Positions 6,986-7,060 of a stretch of DNA of 7,060 nt are shown one piece after another. Below the pieces are notes generated by a model, which saw only the letters and a list, made by a program, of their open reading frames with translations, searched no databases and had not been told where the DNA came from. A program made the translations under genes and the position numbers. The stretch covers positions 1 to 7,060 of the forward strand of contig JANJWY010000231.1 of NCBI GenBank assembly GCA_024709285.1. Reading direction: 5' to 3'. The stretch's first letter is position 1. Each line of letters opens with the position of its first letter. The DNA is from Erysipelotrichaceae bacterium. Its GTDB lineage: Bacteria; Bacillota_I; Bacilli_A; Erysipelotrichales; Erysipelotrichaceae.

Positions 6986-7060
6986 TATTGCCTGGTTGTG
7001 TGGGTAGAGTTTCAAGGCTGCATCTGTTTTGATAGCCGGAAAAGATGAATTGTGATATCA

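Noticed and set aside
6951..7060. Possible T-box riboswitch before proS, or end of an upstream gene
   Set aside because: The extended -10 leaves a leader of only about 20 bases, and no T-box sequence or terminator/antiterminator pair is present. Short frames on the minus strand run to stops here, but too little is visible to call a gene.

Overview
The window looks like chromosomal DNA of a low-to-moderate G+C Gram-positive bacterium (Firmicutes/Bacillota). The evidence is strong GGAGG-type ribosome binding sites, short intergenic gaps, a bacterial-type prolyl-tRNA synthetase with an inserted editing domain, and a secreted PF09826-type beta-propeller protein. The wording of the ProS N-terminus reminds me of Erysipelotrichia-like ProS proteins, but that is memory, not a search.

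Layout: bases 1-3226 hold three tightly packed plus-strand genes. First is the 3' part of a radical SAM/SPASM protein, cut by the window edge. It overlaps by ATGA a 476-residue protein that begins with a Ser-rich TNSSSESF motif, followed by a hydrophobic segment, a long helical middle and a Gly/Ala-rich C-terminal half. This overlaps by TAATG a 296-residue protein of unknown family. An intrinsic terminator, probably bidirectional, at 3225-3251 ends this operon. Bases 3260-6950 hold two minus-strand genes convergent with the operon: a membrane-anchored or secreted beta-propeller protein, and upstream of it proS, which has its own extended -10 promoter near the right edge. A small stem-loop overlapping the proS stop codon probably separates the two transcripts.

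The proS and beta-propeller genes are ordinary. The candidate novel system is the left operon. A SPASM-type radical SAM protein is translationally coupled to a cysteine-free protein with a distinctive Ser-rich N-terminus and to a third unknown protein. I infer that the radical SAM protein acts on the second protein, perhaps at the Ser-rich motif, and that the third is a helper such as a chaperone or adaptor. The radical SAM sequence itself appears to lack the middle Cys of the CX3CX2C cluster motif (Lys instead). This would make it an unusual or inactive member, unless the motif lies elsewhere or the base calls are wrong.
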